From: JAOAGA01 sp964540515
GTDB taxonomy: Bacteria > CALINM01
Length of the DNA: 64,000 nt
Direction: 5' to 3'
Assembly (NCBI GenBank): GCA_964540515.1
Contig: CAZIMS010000002.1
Coordinates: 62,001-126,000 of the forward strand
The translations under genes and the position numbers were made by a program. Below are positions 1 through 8,815 of the stretch, piece after piece. The stretch's first letter is position 1; every line of letters starts with the position of its first letter. The notes below the pieces were generated by a model that searched no databases, had not been told where the DNA came from, and saw only the letters and a list, made by a program, of their open reading frames with translations.

Positions 1-314
1 TGCACGAGAGAGAGAGGGCGCTTAAAGAGATATATAGAGTTTTGAAAAGTGGTAGCTATGCAATATTTTTGGAGTTTTCTAACCCACAGGGCTTCATAAA
101 GCCCTTATATTCACTTTATTTAAAATATATTATGCCAAACCTGGCAAGTCTTTTCTCAAAGAGGTCCGCCTATGTTTATTTGAGAAAATCAATAGAAGAG
201 TTTCCACTACCAGAAAATTTTTTGGATGAGATTTTATCAGCTGGTTTTGATGGTTGTGAGTTTTATTCTTTAAGTTGGGGAACTGTTTATATACATAAGG
301 CCTATAAGCTCTAA
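1..314 (+). CDS. ubiE: Ubiquinone/menaquinone methyltransferase UbiE/MenG, C-terminal part (cut by window edge)
   Basis: The reading frame is already open at the window edge (frame starts at base 3) and reads HERERALKEIYRVLKSG before the first possible internal start at 42, so this is the 3' end of a longer gene. The pattern LKEIYRVLK-G-, then LEFSNP, then a run of aromatic residues and a final G-V-IHKAYKL, is the C-terminal third of the SAM-dependent UbiE/MenG/COQ5 family. That enzyme C-methylates the demethyl quinone precursor in menaquinone or ubiquinone synthesis. The SAM-binding part lies outside the window. The gene ends six bases before the end of a convergent receiver gene. Confidence 0.85.
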   Translation, partial: HERERALKEIYRVLKSGSYAIFLEFSNPQGFIKPLYSLYLKYIMPNLASLFSKRSAYVYLRKSIEEFPLPENFLDEILSAGFDGCEFYSLSWGTVYIHKAYKL

Positions 315-320
315 ATTAAC

Positions 321-905
321 TTACTTGCCTAATATAGAAATAACTATAGAGATAAGCCTCTTGCTGAGTTCATCAATATTGTTAGTTGCACCCTTATTCA
401 GGAAGAAAGCAGGGGCCGTATGTTCTATAAGCTTTTTTAAATCTTCATCAGCTTGTTTGGCAGAGAAAAATAGAAAGGGCACTTGAGGTGCTTTAAAGGC
501 TTTTTCAATGGCTCTTATAGCGTTAGCTGCTCCAATACCACTAAGATGGGGCATCCTTATATCAAGAATTACAAGATCAGTTTTTTTGTGATCCAAGAGA
601 TTTTTTGTAAATTCATAAATAAGACTTTCTCCACTATCGAGGGCTATAAAATCTTCGATTAGGTCTTTTTGAGTAATAAAGATATCAGTTAGAAACTCTC
701 TCATGAAGGGTGAATCATCGGCATACATAACCTTCTTTTTATGACCTGCTGGAGCAGAGTCTATTATTACTGCTTTTTCATCTTTTGAGAGTCTTTCTAA
801 TAGCATCCCGCAATAGAGACAGCAGACTTCTTCTTTATCACCCCTTATTACGGTATAGGTAAGGGCATCTTGGCTACAATGAGGACAAAAGACCTTTTTT
901 TCCAT
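321..905 (-). CDS. Zinc-ribbon plus receiver (CheY-like) domain protein
   Basis: The 194-residue protein starts with two CxxC pairs (Cys7/Cys10 and Cys29/Cys32, with an extra Cys28), a likely zinc ribbon. A receiver domain follows from about residue 57. It carries the acidic pair Asp63-Asp64, the probable phosphoacceptor Asp115 in VILDIRMP, Ser148 in FFSAK and a Lys near residue 171. No DNA-binding or enzymatic output domain follows, so it probably signals by protein contact. No histidine kinase lies beside it; the only one in the window is about 55 kb away. The start at 905 has only a weak AGAAAAAG ribosome site. Confidence 0.8.
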   Translation of the reverse strand: MEKKVFCPHCSQDALTYTVIRGDKEEVCCLYCGMLLERLSKDEKAVIIDSAPAGHKKKVMYADDSPFMREFLTDIFITQKDLIEDFIALDSGESLIYEFTKNLLDHKKTDLVILDIRMPHLSGIGAANAIRAIEKAFKAPQVPFLFFSAKQADEDLKKLIEHTAPAFFLNKGATNNIDELSKRLISIVISILGK

Positions 906-971
906 AATTGCTTTTTCTTATAACTTTATTTATCATATTTAGAAAATAAATCAAGTAAAATCGGAGGAGAG

Positions 972-2792
972 ATGTTAGATTTTCTAAGGAAGAGAGCAAC
1001 GTCTTGGGCTATCAAGGTAATTTTCAGCTTGATAATTCTTGTTTTTGTGCTTTGGGGCGTTGGCACAATGAGGCAGAAGGAAGAAAATGAGGTAGGAAGA
1101 ATAGGCGATATTAGTATAGGCATTTACGAGTATCAAAACGCAATGGATATTATAAGTAATACCTATAAAGACATTTTAGGAGAAAGATTTGATTATAAAA
1201 TTTTAGAGTCAAAAATTAAAAATGAGGCATGGGACCTTATAGTTGATCAAACTCTTTTACTTAATAAAGCCAAAGATTTAAAAATTAAGGTCTCTGAGAG
1301 CGAGATCGTAGATGAGTTAATGAAGCAAGAAGCCTTTATGGTTAATGGACAGTTTAGTAGAGAAAGGTATTTAGAGATTATAAGATATATGAAGACAACC
1401 CCTTCTGCCTTTGAAAGTAATATAGAGAAATCACTTTTAATAAGAAAAGTTAGCTCAATTATTAAAAACTCTGTCAATATAAGTGATGATGAGGTTAGAG
1501 AGTTTTTTAGGGTGAAGAATAGAGAGATTAAGGCTGGTTATGTGGAGTTAAGTTATAAAGATTTTACAAAAGGGGTTACATCTACATTAGAAGAGGAAAA
1601 AAAATATTATGATGATAACAAAGAGGCCTTTAAAAAACCAGAAACCGCAGAAATACAATATGCTTATCTAAGCAAAGACGATTTTGTAAGTTCTGTTAAG
1701 ATTGATGAGAAGGACCTTAAGGATTATTATGATGAACATAAAACGGAGTTTTTAGTCCCTAAAACTTATAACTTAAAACATATATTTGTTGCTTTCGGAA
1801 ATGATAAGGAAAGGTCAAAGAAAAAGATAGAAGAAGCTAAAAAGCTTTTAGAAAAAGAAGATTTCTCCAAAGTTGCAGCAAGATATAATGATGATGGCAC
1901 AAAAAAGAGGGGTGGAGAGATTGGAGAGGTAAGCTTAGATAGAGTATCGCCAAAGCTTGGGGCTAAACTTTCCGCAATGAAGAAAGGGGACATCTCAGAT
2001 ATAGTGGAAAGTGAGTATGGATATCATATTATCAAAGTTGTAGATCTAAAAGAAGAAAGAACTCTTGAGCTTAATGAAGTTAAAGAAGAGATTGAGAAAA
2101 AGGTTAGACAGAATAAAGCTAAACTATTCGCTCTTAAAAAAGCTGATGAGATAAAAAATCAGTTAGAGTCAGGCAAAAAGGTAGAAGCAATTAAAACAGC
2201 TAAAATAGAGAAGGAGAAGGCTGAGATTTCAGAACTGGGTGTGCTGCCAGAGGTAGCAAAGACAATTTTTTCTTTACAGGATGGCAAGGTTTTTGGGCCT
2301 ATTGCATTAACTAAAGGGGTTATTGTTGGTAAGGTAAGCAAGATTGAGAAAGGTTATTATGATTTAGCAGAGGTAAAAGATAAGGTTGCTTCAGCCGTTA
2401 TAAAAAGAAAGGCTTTGGACTTAGCTTCAAATAAGGCTTTAGATATGATAAAGTCTGGCGACTTAATTAAAGGAAAAGATTTGGGTTGGTTTAATCCCCT
2501 TGTAGCAGTTCCTGCGCCGCTAAATTTAGTTAAAGATATTGATAAAGATATTATTAAACTTAATGTTAATCAGAAAATACTGACTAAACCATACGTTGCT
2601 AACGATAGTGTATATATAGTTTATTTAATAGATGAAAAGAAAAAAGAGTTCGACCCAAACTCTGAAGAAGGAAAAGCATTCAAGAAAGAATTTCTTATGA
2701 ATAAACAGGAACTATATCTTAAAGAGTGGCTTAAATCTGAAAAAGAAAAGACAAAAATAAAGCAAAATGAAAGTTTTTTTAAGACGACTTAG
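972..2792 (+). CDS. ppiD: Peptidyl-prolyl cis-trans isomerase, PpiD/SurA type
   Basis: This 606-residue protein has a short basic N-terminus (MLDFLRKRAT), a single membrane segment at about residues 13-31, a SurA_N/PpiD N-terminal region to about 190, and one parvulin (PPIC) domain at about 265-357. The parvulin domain shows LKHIF, RGGEIGEV and GYHIIKV. That is the architecture of PpiD, the inner-membrane-anchored periplasmic chaperone that handles proteins leaving the Sec channel. A good GGAGGAG ribosome site sits at 962-968. The last 26 bases overlap the next gene, which implies coupled expression. Many family members, like E. coli PpiD, have a weakly active or inactive parvulin domain; activity cannot be read here. 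Confidence 0.9.
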   Translation: MLDFLRKRATSWAIKVIFSLIILVFVLWGVGTMRQKEENEVGRIGDISIGIYEYQNAMDIISNTYKDILGERFDYKILESKIKNEAWDLIVDQTLLLNKAKDLKIKVSESEIVDELMKQEAFMVNGQFSRERYLEIIRYMKTTPSAFESNIEKSLLIRKVSSIIKNSVNISDDEVREFFRVKNREIKAGYVELSYKDFTKGVTSTLEEEKKYYDDNKEAFKKPETAEIQYAYLSKDDFVSSVKIDEKDLKDYYDEHKTEFLVPKTYNLKHIFVAFGNDKERSKKKIEEAKKLLEKEDFSKVAARYNDDGTKKRGGEIGEVSLDRVSPKLGAKLSAMKKGDISDIVESEYGYHIIKVVDLKEERTLELNEVKEEIEKKVRQNKAKLFALKKADEIKNQLESGKKVEAIKTAKIEKEKAEISELGVLPEVAKTIFSLQDGKVFGPIALTKGVIVGKVSKIEKGYYDLAEVKDKVASAVIKRKALDLASNKALDMIKSGDLIKGKDLGWFNPLVAVPAPLNLVKDIDKDIIKLNVNQKILTKPYVANDSVYIVYLIDEKKKEFDPNSEEGKAFKKEFLMNKQELYLKEWLKSEKEKTKIKQNESFFKTT

Positions 2793-3753
2793 CATTTTTT
2801 TATGTATTTTACTACTTAAAGCTGTCCCTGTTTATGGTGGTGTTGATGAAGATTTTCAAAAGATGATTAGATATTTTAGGGAGAGAAACTATCCAGTAGT
2901 AAAAAACTTAGCAAAAGAGCTTATCAGTAATAAAAAATATCTTTATCAGACAAGCATAATACTCTCTGAGGTGTATTTTCAGGAAAATGATCTAACTATG
3001 GCTGAAGATATACTAAGGGAGTTGCTCACAAAGTTTCCTCAAAAAGAAAAGGAGATTAATAGAATTATTGAGAAGATAGAAAGGGAAAAGAATTTTTTAG
3101 AAAAAGGTGTTAGAGATAGAAACAGGAAGTATGAGGTCTTTTTTTCTGAGGAGAGCAAAGAAAAAGATGTAAAAATCCTTGAAAAAATAGTAAATATTCT
3201 TGATGATGCCCTTTATTACGGAGGCAAATTTTTTGGGTGGTATCCTGATTACCTAATCAAAGTTATGGTCTATTATGGGGAGGAGTATAGAAGCTACACT
3301 GTTTTACCTCCCTGGTCTTCTGGTGGTTTTGACGGTAAGATACGCCTAAGAATTACTAAAAATATAAAGGAAGATCAACTTAGGGAGATTATTTACCATG
3401 AGTATGCCCACTTAGCAATAGATGGTCTCACAAAGGGTAAGGCTCCGCTCTGGTTCAACGAGGGAGTAGCACAATATTTTGCCGAAAGACAATTAGGGAA
3501 ACTCTCTGAACTAAAAAGACAGGTTGTAGAACCTGATAGATATTTAAAAAATTTAAGAAATGTTAAGGAAGAAGAGGTCGAGTATTTTTATAAAGAGTCC
3601 TTAAATACAGTTAAATATATTACAAAGTCTGCTGGTGAATATGTTATTGTTGATATTTTAAATCTACTTGGACAAGGTAAAGATTTTAAGGATGCCTTAA
3701 ATAGTAGCATCTCCTATTTGGGACTTTCCTATGGGGTCTTGTTCAATCAATAG
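2767..3753 (+). CDS. Secreted gluzincin-type metallopeptidase (peptidase MA-like family)
   Basis: The 328-residue protein has a signal peptide at about residues 1-25, a helical TPR-like segment at about 25-110 and a catalytic part with HEYAH (residues 211-215), matching the HExxH zinc motif. Glu232 in WFNEGVAQYF is the likely third zinc ligand in the gluzincin manner. This matches the 'peptidase MA-like' proteins of the M1/M61-related group. The start codon lies inside the 3' end of ppiD without a clear ribosome site, suggesting translational coupling. The pairing suggests work on periplasmic proteins, but the substrate is unknown. Its last 7 bases overlap the convergent PhnD-like gene. Confidence 0.8.
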   Translation: MKVFLRRLSIFLCILLLKAVPVYGGVDEDFQKMIRYFRERNYPVVKNLAKELISNKKYLYQTSIILSEVYFQENDLTMAEDILRELLTKFPQKEKEINRIIEKIEREKNFLEKGVRDRNRKYEVFFSEESKEKDVKILEKIVNILDDALYYGGKFFGWYPDYLIKVMVYYGEEYRSYTVLPPWSSGGFDGKIRLRITKNIKEDQLREIIYHEYAHLAIDGLTKGKAPLWFNEGVAQYFAERQLGKLSELKRQVVEPDRYLKNLRNVKEEEVEYFYKESLNTVKYITKSAGEYVIVDILNLLGQGKDFKDALNSSISYLGLSYGVLFNQ

Positions 3754-4598
3754 GGAATATATTTCCTCGTATGGTTAATATGTTCCTCTATTATTGAGTA
3801 ATCTGAAAGATTGGGCGAATAAAGATTATCAATATCTAAGCTGTTTAAAATCTTTTTCCCCTCGGTATCTTTGTGCATGTTAAGGAGTACATTTTTTAGC
3901 TCCTCAATAATCTTCTTGTCGTTATATTTGTTTGTAACAAAAACAGGAAAGCCTGCCCTTTGTGACATGCCAATGATTTTTATTTTTGATTGGATTTTTG
4001 GGTTTCTCCTTATGATGTTTTCATAAATAAGGCTCATTACAGCTGCGCCATCAACCTTTTTATCAGCAACAAGCTCTATGGAATTACCATGTGTTTTTGA
4101 ATAGGTTATACTGGAAAAAAAGTTTAAAGGATCTTCATTTAGTTTCATTATTTCGTATATTGTAGTTACCCTACCAGTATAAGAGAGCAGGTCAACATAA
4201 GCAAAGGACTTACCTTTTAGATCTTTTAAATTTTTTGCTGTGGAATCTTTAGGTACAATAATATAGCTTTTATACTCTCTTGAATAAGATGGTTTTATAG
4301 CCGCTAAGACTTCTAAACTATATTTATCTTTTAATGCTGTGTAGGGACCCGAACAGAGGAACCCAAGTAAGGCACTTTTATCAAAAATAATTTTTCCTGC
4401 TTGATGATAGTCAGTTATAAACTCTGTCTTAAATTTACGGTTTGTCTTTTTGTTAATATATTCTGTAAGCTCCACATAGGGAGCATAGTTTTTATCTCCA
4501 GCCAAAAATAAAGAATAAACTATCTTATCATCTTTAGCATAGGAAGGCTGGTTGAATAAAAATAAGATAAGTAGGTTTGTTAAAAAAAACTTTTTCAT
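3747..4598 (-). CDS. PhnD-type periplasmic binding protein (phosphate/phosphonate-binding-like)
   Basis: This 283-residue protein has a signal peptide (residues 1-21, cut near SYA-KD). The body follows the PhnD/PF12974 periplasmic-binding fold: YAPYVELTEYINKKT, GFLCSGPYTAL, KDLKGKSFAYVD, GAAVMSL near residue 180 and GFPVFVTNK. The family binds phosphonate, phosphate, phosphite or other small ligands for an ABC transporter, or serves as a sensor input. No permease or ATPase gene lies next to it. It may feed a transporter elsewhere or act as a sensory protein. It overlaps the upstream convergent peptidase gene by 7 bases and diverges from rarA. Confidence 0.75.
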   Translation of the reverse strand: MKKFFLTNLLILFLFNQPSYAKDDKIVYSLFLAGDKNYAPYVELTEYINKKTNRKFKTEFITDYHQAGKIIFDKSALLGFLCSGPYTALKDKYSLEVLAAIKPSYSREYKSYIIVPKDSTAKNLKDLKGKSFAYVDLLSYTGRVTTIYEIMKLNEDPLNFFSSITYSKTHGNSIELVADKKVDGAAVMSLIYENIIRRNPKIQSKIKIIGMSQRAGFPVFVTNKYNDKKIIEELKNVLLNMHKDTEGKKILNSLDIDNLYSPNLSDYSIIEEHINHTRKYIPY

Positions 4599-4673
4599 AA
4601 TAAAATTATAGGGTCCTCACAAAAAAAATCAAATTTTATTTAAAATAATCTAAATCTTTGAGATAATTTTTTT

Positions 4674-5927
4674 ATGAAACCATTAGCAGAAAGAGTTAGA
4701 CCAGAAAGATTCGATGATTTTATAGGTAATAGAGATATAATTAATGCTCCATGGCTTAGGAAAGGTATTGAAGAAAGAAACATACCATCTTTAATTATCT
4801 ATGGCCCACCAGGTGTTGGTAAGACAACCTTAGCAAAAATCATTATAAAGGAACTTAAACTTCCTTATAGAGTTTTTTCAGCAGTAACTTCTGGTATCAA
4901 GGAAGTCAGAGAGTTTATTGAAGAAGCTGAGAAAAACTTTAAAAGTAGTAGTGTAAAAACAGTTCTTTTTATAGATGAGATACACAGATTTAATAAGGCA
5001 CAACAAGATGCCTTTCTGCCTTGGATTGAGAAAGGAGTAATAACTCTCATAGGTGCCACAACGGAAAACCCCAGTTTTTATATCAACGCTCCCTTGCTTT
5101 CTAGAGTTAAGACCATAAACCTAAGTAAGATTTCATCTGAAGAGATTAAAAAGATATTAGAAAGAGGCTTATCAGATGGGGAGATAAAAAAGAAGATTAA
5201 TAATCTGTCAGAAGAGATAATTGATTTTATAGCCAACTATTCTGATGGAGATGGGAGAATAGCCTTAAATGCCTTAGAACTAATATCTTTAAACTACAAA
5301 GAAGATTTATCTCTTAAAGAGATAGGAGAAATTCTAAAAAAGAAAAGTCTTAGCTATGATAAATTAGGCGATAGTCACTACAATCTCATCTCTGCCTTTA
5401 TAAAAAGTATGCGTGGTTCTGACCCCGATGCATCTATATACTATTTGGTCAGGATGCTTGAAAGTGGTGAGGACCCCTATTTTATATTAAGGAGAATGAT
5501 AATTTTTGCCTCAGAAGATATTGGCAACGCAGACCCTCATGCCTTGATGTTGGTTACTTCTGCCTATAATGCCTTTGATGTAGTTGGCATGCCAGAAGGT
5601 TTTATTCCTTTATCCCAAGCTGTCTGTTATTTAGCCTTAGCACCAAAAAGCAATGCCGCCTACAGGGCTTATTTTAAGGCAAAAGAAGATGTAGAAAAGT
5701 ATGGTAGCCTAAACCCACCCCTTCATATATTAAACCCTGTTACAAAGATTATGAAAGAACAAGGCTATGGTAGAGGCTATAAATATCCTCACGACTATCC
5801 AACGGGCTATGTAAAAGGGGTTGATTATCTTCCTGAAAAAATAAAAAACAGAAGATACTATGAGCCTAAGGATATAGGCTATGAAAAGATACTAAAAGAA
5901 AGGGTAAAGAAGATAAGAGATGAATAG
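4674..5927 (+). CDS. rarA: Replication-associated recombination protein A (RarA/MgsA AAA ATPase)
   Basis: The 417-residue AAA+ ATPase has MKPLAERVRP at the start, Walker A GPPGVGKT at residues 44-51, Walker B VLFIDEIHRF, sensor GATTENPSF, and the C-terminal MgsA region with SMRGSDPDASIYY, RRMIIFASEDIGNADP and KYPHD. Together these are diagnostic of RarA/MgsA/Mgs1. The protein acts at stalled replication forks together with single-strand binding protein. There is no strong ribosome site before the ATG. The gene overlaps the following glycoside-hydrolase-like gene by 8 bases, though the two products have no obvious shared role. Confidence 0.95.
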   Translation: MKPLAERVRPERFDDFIGNRDIINAPWLRKGIEERNIPSLIIYGPPGVGKTTLAKIIIKELKLPYRVFSAVTSGIKEVREFIEEAEKNFKSSSVKTVLFIDEIHRFNKAQQDAFLPWIEKGVITLIGATTENPSFYINAPLLSRVKTINLSKISSEEIKKILERGLSDGEIKKKINNLSEEIIDFIANYSDGDGRIALNALELISLNYKEDLSLKEIGEILKKKSLSYDKLGDSHYNLISAFIKSMRGSDPDASIYYLVRMLESGEDPYFILRRMIIFASEDIGNADPHALMLVTSAYNAFDVVGMPEGFIPLSQAVCYLALAPKSNAAYRAYFKAKEDVEKYGSLNPPLHILNPVTKIMKEQGYGRGYKYPHDYPTGYVKGVDYLPEKIKNRRYYEPKDIGYEKILKERVKKIRDE

Positions 5928-7158
5928 TAAAATTTTAGAAAGCTTCTTTAAATATTTTTGTGTGGTCTTATTTTTAATCTTAAATCTCTCAACAGTGGCA
6001 GATTGTTTAACAATAGATGAGGTATATGACGAGATAAGGTCTCTACCTGTAGAAAAATTCCCACAAAAAGGTTTTCAAAAGAAAGAGGATATTGAAAGAT
6101 TAAAGGCGATACAGATATTTGTCCTTCCACCTAAAGATAAGTGGGATGAGCTTTTTATAAATTTAAAAAAAGGCGGGGCAAATACTCTTATTGTAAGGGT
6201 ATTTCACAATAAAGGTGATAGATACCATTGTGGCCTTAAGTCAGAGTTGACTGAAGGCGTCTATTTTAGTTCAAGGTATCTACCTGTAATAGAGGACATG
6301 CTAAAAGATTTTACCAATAAAGCAAAAGTTTATGGCTTTAAGGTTTTTGCTTGGATGACCACAAGGTATGCAAATTACGGCAGAAATGATTTAAAACCTG
6401 TTAATGCCTACTCTTTCGAGAAAAATGAGTTTTTTTATAGTAAGGGAATTGATTTTTTTGATAAATACAACCAAGAGTTTATAAAACTAGTCTTTAAAGA
6501 AATAGCAAGCTACTCTATCGATGGGATTCTCCTACAGGACGATCTGTTTTATAGACACAATGAAGGTTTTAATCAAGCAGTTGATGAGGAGTTTTATCTT
6601 ACAAGTGGTGATAAACCATTACCACAAAAACTCTATATAAAGAAAGGAGATAGGATAACTTATACAGAGCTCTTTTATAAATGGCGTGAGTTTAAAAGTG
6701 AGAGGATAGCTGAATTTGTAAGAGAGTTGAGAAAAGCTATAAAAACAGTAAACCCTGATATTAAAATAGCTGTCAATCTTACCTATGAAGCCATATCCAA
6801 CCCTAAGGGTGCTCTTAGCTGGCTTGCCCATAATATTAATGAGATGAAAGATGAATCAGATTATTTCTCTCTGATGGCATATCATAGACAGATTATGGAA
6901 GAGCTCAATCTTAATCTCTCTCAGGTAAAGAACTACCTTTTAAATATGGTTAATAAATGTAAGGAGATTTTTCCAAATGACAGCAAACGGATAATTTTTA
7001 AAATTCAGATAAAAGATTGGAAAACAAAAGAAACCTTGAAAGATGACGAAATCGTTGATATTATTAGTTATTCTAAAGGGATAGAAGATTTAAGTGTAGC
7101 AATTGTGCCCTATCCTCCAGATATCTCAGATAAAATTATGAATAGATTGTTTAAGTAA
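5920..7158 (+). CDS. Secreted PgaB C-terminal-like glycoside hydrolase (GHL13-type)
   Basis: The 412-residue protein has a signal peptide at about residues 1-29. The rest resembles the C-terminal hydrolase domain of PgaB, which acts on partly deacetylated poly-N-acetylglucosamine. Supporting features are the ANTLIVRVF strand, the FKVFAWMTTRY strand, GILLQDDLFYRH with the acidic pair expected at the active site, IKIAVNLTY and a closing YFSLMAYHRQ. The N-terminal deacetylase domain of PgaB is absent. It begins inside the stop of rarA (8-base overlap). A polysaccharide-trimming role in the periplasm is an inference from the family. A divergent polysaccharide deacetylase lies 17 kb downstream, not in the same operon. 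Confidence 0.65.
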   Translation: MNSKILESFFKYFCVVLFLILNLSTVADCLTIDEVYDEIRSLPVEKFPQKGFQKKEDIERLKAIQIFVLPPKDKWDELFINLKKGGANTLIVRVFHNKGDRYHCGLKSELTEGVYFSSRYLPVIEDMLKDFTNKAKVYGFKVFAWMTTRYANYGRNDLKPVNAYSFEKNEFFYSKGIDFFDKYNQEFIKLVFKEIASYSIDGILLQDDLFYRHNEGFNQAVDEEFYLTSGDKPLPQKLYIKKGDRITYTELFYKWREFKSERIAEFVRELRKAIKTVNPDIKIAVNLTYEAISNPKGALSWLAHNINEMKDESDYFSLMAYHRQIMEELNLNLSQVKNYLLNMVNKCKEIFPNDSKRIIFKIQIKDWKTKETLKDDEIVDIISYSKGIEDLSVAIVPYPPDISDKIMNRLFK

Positions 7159-7166
7159 AAAAAACC

Positions 7167-7195
7167 TTGCATAGACAATATTTTTTTGGCATAAT
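7167..7195 (+). promoter_or_regulatory. Candidate sigma-70 promoter of the ATP synthase operon
   Basis: TTGCAT at 7167-7172 and CATAAT at 7190-7195 are separated by 17 bases. The -10 matches the consensus at 5 of 6 positions, the -35 only at 3 of 6. It would leave a leader of about 90 bases before atpF'. A perfect TTGACA at 7222-7227 lacks a convincing -10. Confidence 0.35.
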
Positions 7196-7292
7196 CATTT
7201 CGTTTTAGAAACAAATTTTTCTTGACAAGAAAATTAATTTTATGTTACCTAAAATGGCATTGTAATTTTCTTGGTTTCTTGGGGGGAAAGAG

Positions 7293-7718
7293 ATGATTGA
7301 TATTAACATAAGCTTTCTGTATCAGCTTATCCTATTCTGGCTCGTCATAGTAGTTCTCAACAATTTTTTCTTTAAACCAATGTTAAAATACCTTGATTAT
7401 AGAAAAAGCCTTATGGTTGGCAGAAAAAAGGAAGCAGAATCTATAGCAAAAGAGATGGAAGAAAAGGAAAAATATTACAACGATAAGATTAAAGAGGCTA
7501 AAGAGAAAGGCATTGAATACAAAAAGTCCGTTAGAGAAGAGATAATAAAGGCTCAAAAGGAGATCTTTGAGAAGGAACAAAGCTTAGTTGAAGATGAGTT
7601 TGCAAAGAAGAGGAATGAGCTTGTTTTTCAGCTCGACTCTGAGAAGAAAGAGGCAAAGACTAAAAGTGAAGAGCTTGGAAGGGTTATAGCTGTTAAGATC
7701 CTTGGGAGGGAGATTTAG
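7293..7718 (+). CDS. atpF': F-type ATP synthase subunit b' (F0 peripheral stalk)
   Basis: The 141-residue protein has one N-terminal membrane segment (residues 5-25, YQLILFWLVIVVLNNFFF), then FKPMLKYLDYRKSLMVGRKKEA and a long charged coiled coil. This is the layout of the shorter b-type stalk subunit. A strong GGGGGGAAAG ribosome site precedes it. It is the first gene of the atp operon, and its stop codon shares one base with the GTG start of the second b gene. Two different b genes in tandem (b' and b) are typical of deltaproteobacterial-type and photosynthetic lineages, which form a b-b' heterodimer. Confidence 0.85.
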   Translation: MIDINISFLYQLILFWLVIVVLNNFFFKPMLKYLDYRKSLMVGRKKEAESIAKEMEEKEKYYNDKIKEAKEKGIEYKKSVREEIIKAQKEIFEKEQSLVEDEFAKKRNELVFQLDSEKKEAKTKSEELGRVIAVKILGREI

Positions 7719-8272
7719 TGAGATTAATAACCATTATATCGTTGATTCTTTTTGCATCTAATGCATACTGTAGTGGTGGCGAGACACCTTCGCCTTTTTC
7801 TGCAGATTTCTTGTTTAGGGTTATAAATGCTCTTATTCTTTTTGGTGGAATAGGCTATGCCATATCCAAACCTTTGAAAAATTACCTTAGAGAAAGAAGT
7901 GAAAATGTTAGAAAAGCAATTATGGAAGCTAAGCATGCTAAAGAAGAAGCAGAAAAGAAGGCAAGGTTTTATGATGAGAAGTTAGCTACTCTTGAGAATG
8001 AGATAAAGTTGATTATGGAAGATTATAAGAAAGCTGCCGAGGAAGATAGAGAAAGGATAATTAGAGATTACAATGAGCAGATTCAGAAATTAAAGGAAAG
8101 AATGGTTAAATCTATTGAACAAGAAAAGGCAAAACTAAGAGAAGAGTTAATGAATGAGGTATCTAATATGGCAGTAGCCATTGCAGAAGAGATGATTAAG
8201 AAAAATTTTACAACACAGGACCAAAAAAAGCTTGTTCAGGAATATATTAAAATGATGGAGAGGGTAAATTGA
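7718..8272 (+). CDS. atpF: F-type ATP synthase subunit b (with signal-like N-terminus)
   Basis: The 184-residue protein starts with GTG. It has two hydrophobic stretches: a signal-peptide-like one at residues 1-18 ending in SNAYCSGG, and the membrane anchor at about 30-50 (FLFRVINALILFGGIGY). After KPLKNYLRERSENVRKAI comes a long charged coiled coil to the end. It is the stator stalk linking the membrane part to F1. The extra N-terminal hydrophobic segment looks cleavable and recalls the b subunits of Geobacter-like bacteria. It overlaps the next gene (atpH) by 4 bases in TTGA. Confidence 0.88.
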   Translation: MRLITIISLILFASNAYCSGGETPSPFSADFLFRVINALILFGGIGYAISKPLKNYLRERSENVRKAIMEAKHAKEEAEKKARFYDEKLATLENEIKLIMEDYKKAAEEDRERIIRDYNEQIQKLKERMVKSIEQEKAKLREELMNEVSNMAVAIAEEMIKKNFTTQDQKKLVQEYIKMMERVN

Positions 8273-8811
8273 TAAAGTTATCATCAGCAAGAAGATATGC
8301 TAAGGCTTTGTATGAGATGGGCGAGGAGCTCAATATATCTTCTAAATTCTCAGAAGATATTAAAGCTCTCAAGGAACTAACTGAAAAGGTTGAAGATTTT
8401 GTTCCCTTTTTGGCAAACCCCGTAATTAATCTTGAGGCAAAGAAAGAAGTAATATCATCAGCCTTTAAGGGGCTTGTTTTACATGACTATATAGTCAATC
8501 TGCTTTTCTTTTTAATAGAGACAAATAAGGTAAAGCTGTTACCTTATATTTGTAAATTCTATCAGGATTTAGAAGACCTTTACGCAGGTAGGGTAAAAGG
8601 CAAAGTTATATCTCCAGATCTTCTTTCTGATGAAGACGTTAAAGCAATTAAGGCTTCCTTAGAGAATAAAATTAAGAAAGAGGTAATACTATCTCAAGAG
8701 ATAAATAAAGACATGATAGGTGGTATCATTGTTAAGATTGGTGATATGATCTATGACGCATCAGTAAAAAAACAGTTAGAAATTTTAAAAGATAATATAT
8801 TGAAGGGGTGA
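8269..8811 (+). CDS. atpH: F-type ATP synthase subunit delta
   Basis: The 180-residue protein begins SSARRYAKALYEMGEE, the usual N-terminal helix of the delta/OSCP family that binds the top of F1. It ends in the family's C-terminal signature GGIIVKIGDMIYDASVKKQLEILK. Length is normal. It starts with TTG overlapping the stop of atpF by 4 bases, so it is probably translated by coupling. Its position between the b genes and atpA is the standard order. Confidence 0.92.
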   Translation: MIKLSSARRYAKALYEMGEELNISSKFSEDIKALKELTEKVEDFVPFLANPVINLEAKKEVISSAFKGLVLHDYIVNLLFFLIETNKVKLLPYICKFYQDLEDLYAGRVKGKVISPDLLSDEDVKAIKASLENKIKKEVILSQEINKDMIGGIIVKIGDMIYDASVKKQLEILKDNILKG

Positions 8812-8815
8812 GAGA

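Noticed and set aside
7222..7250. Perfect TTGACA before the atp operon
   Set aside because: No acceptable -10 at 16-18 bases (TTACCT, TACCTA); the better pair is at 7167-7195.
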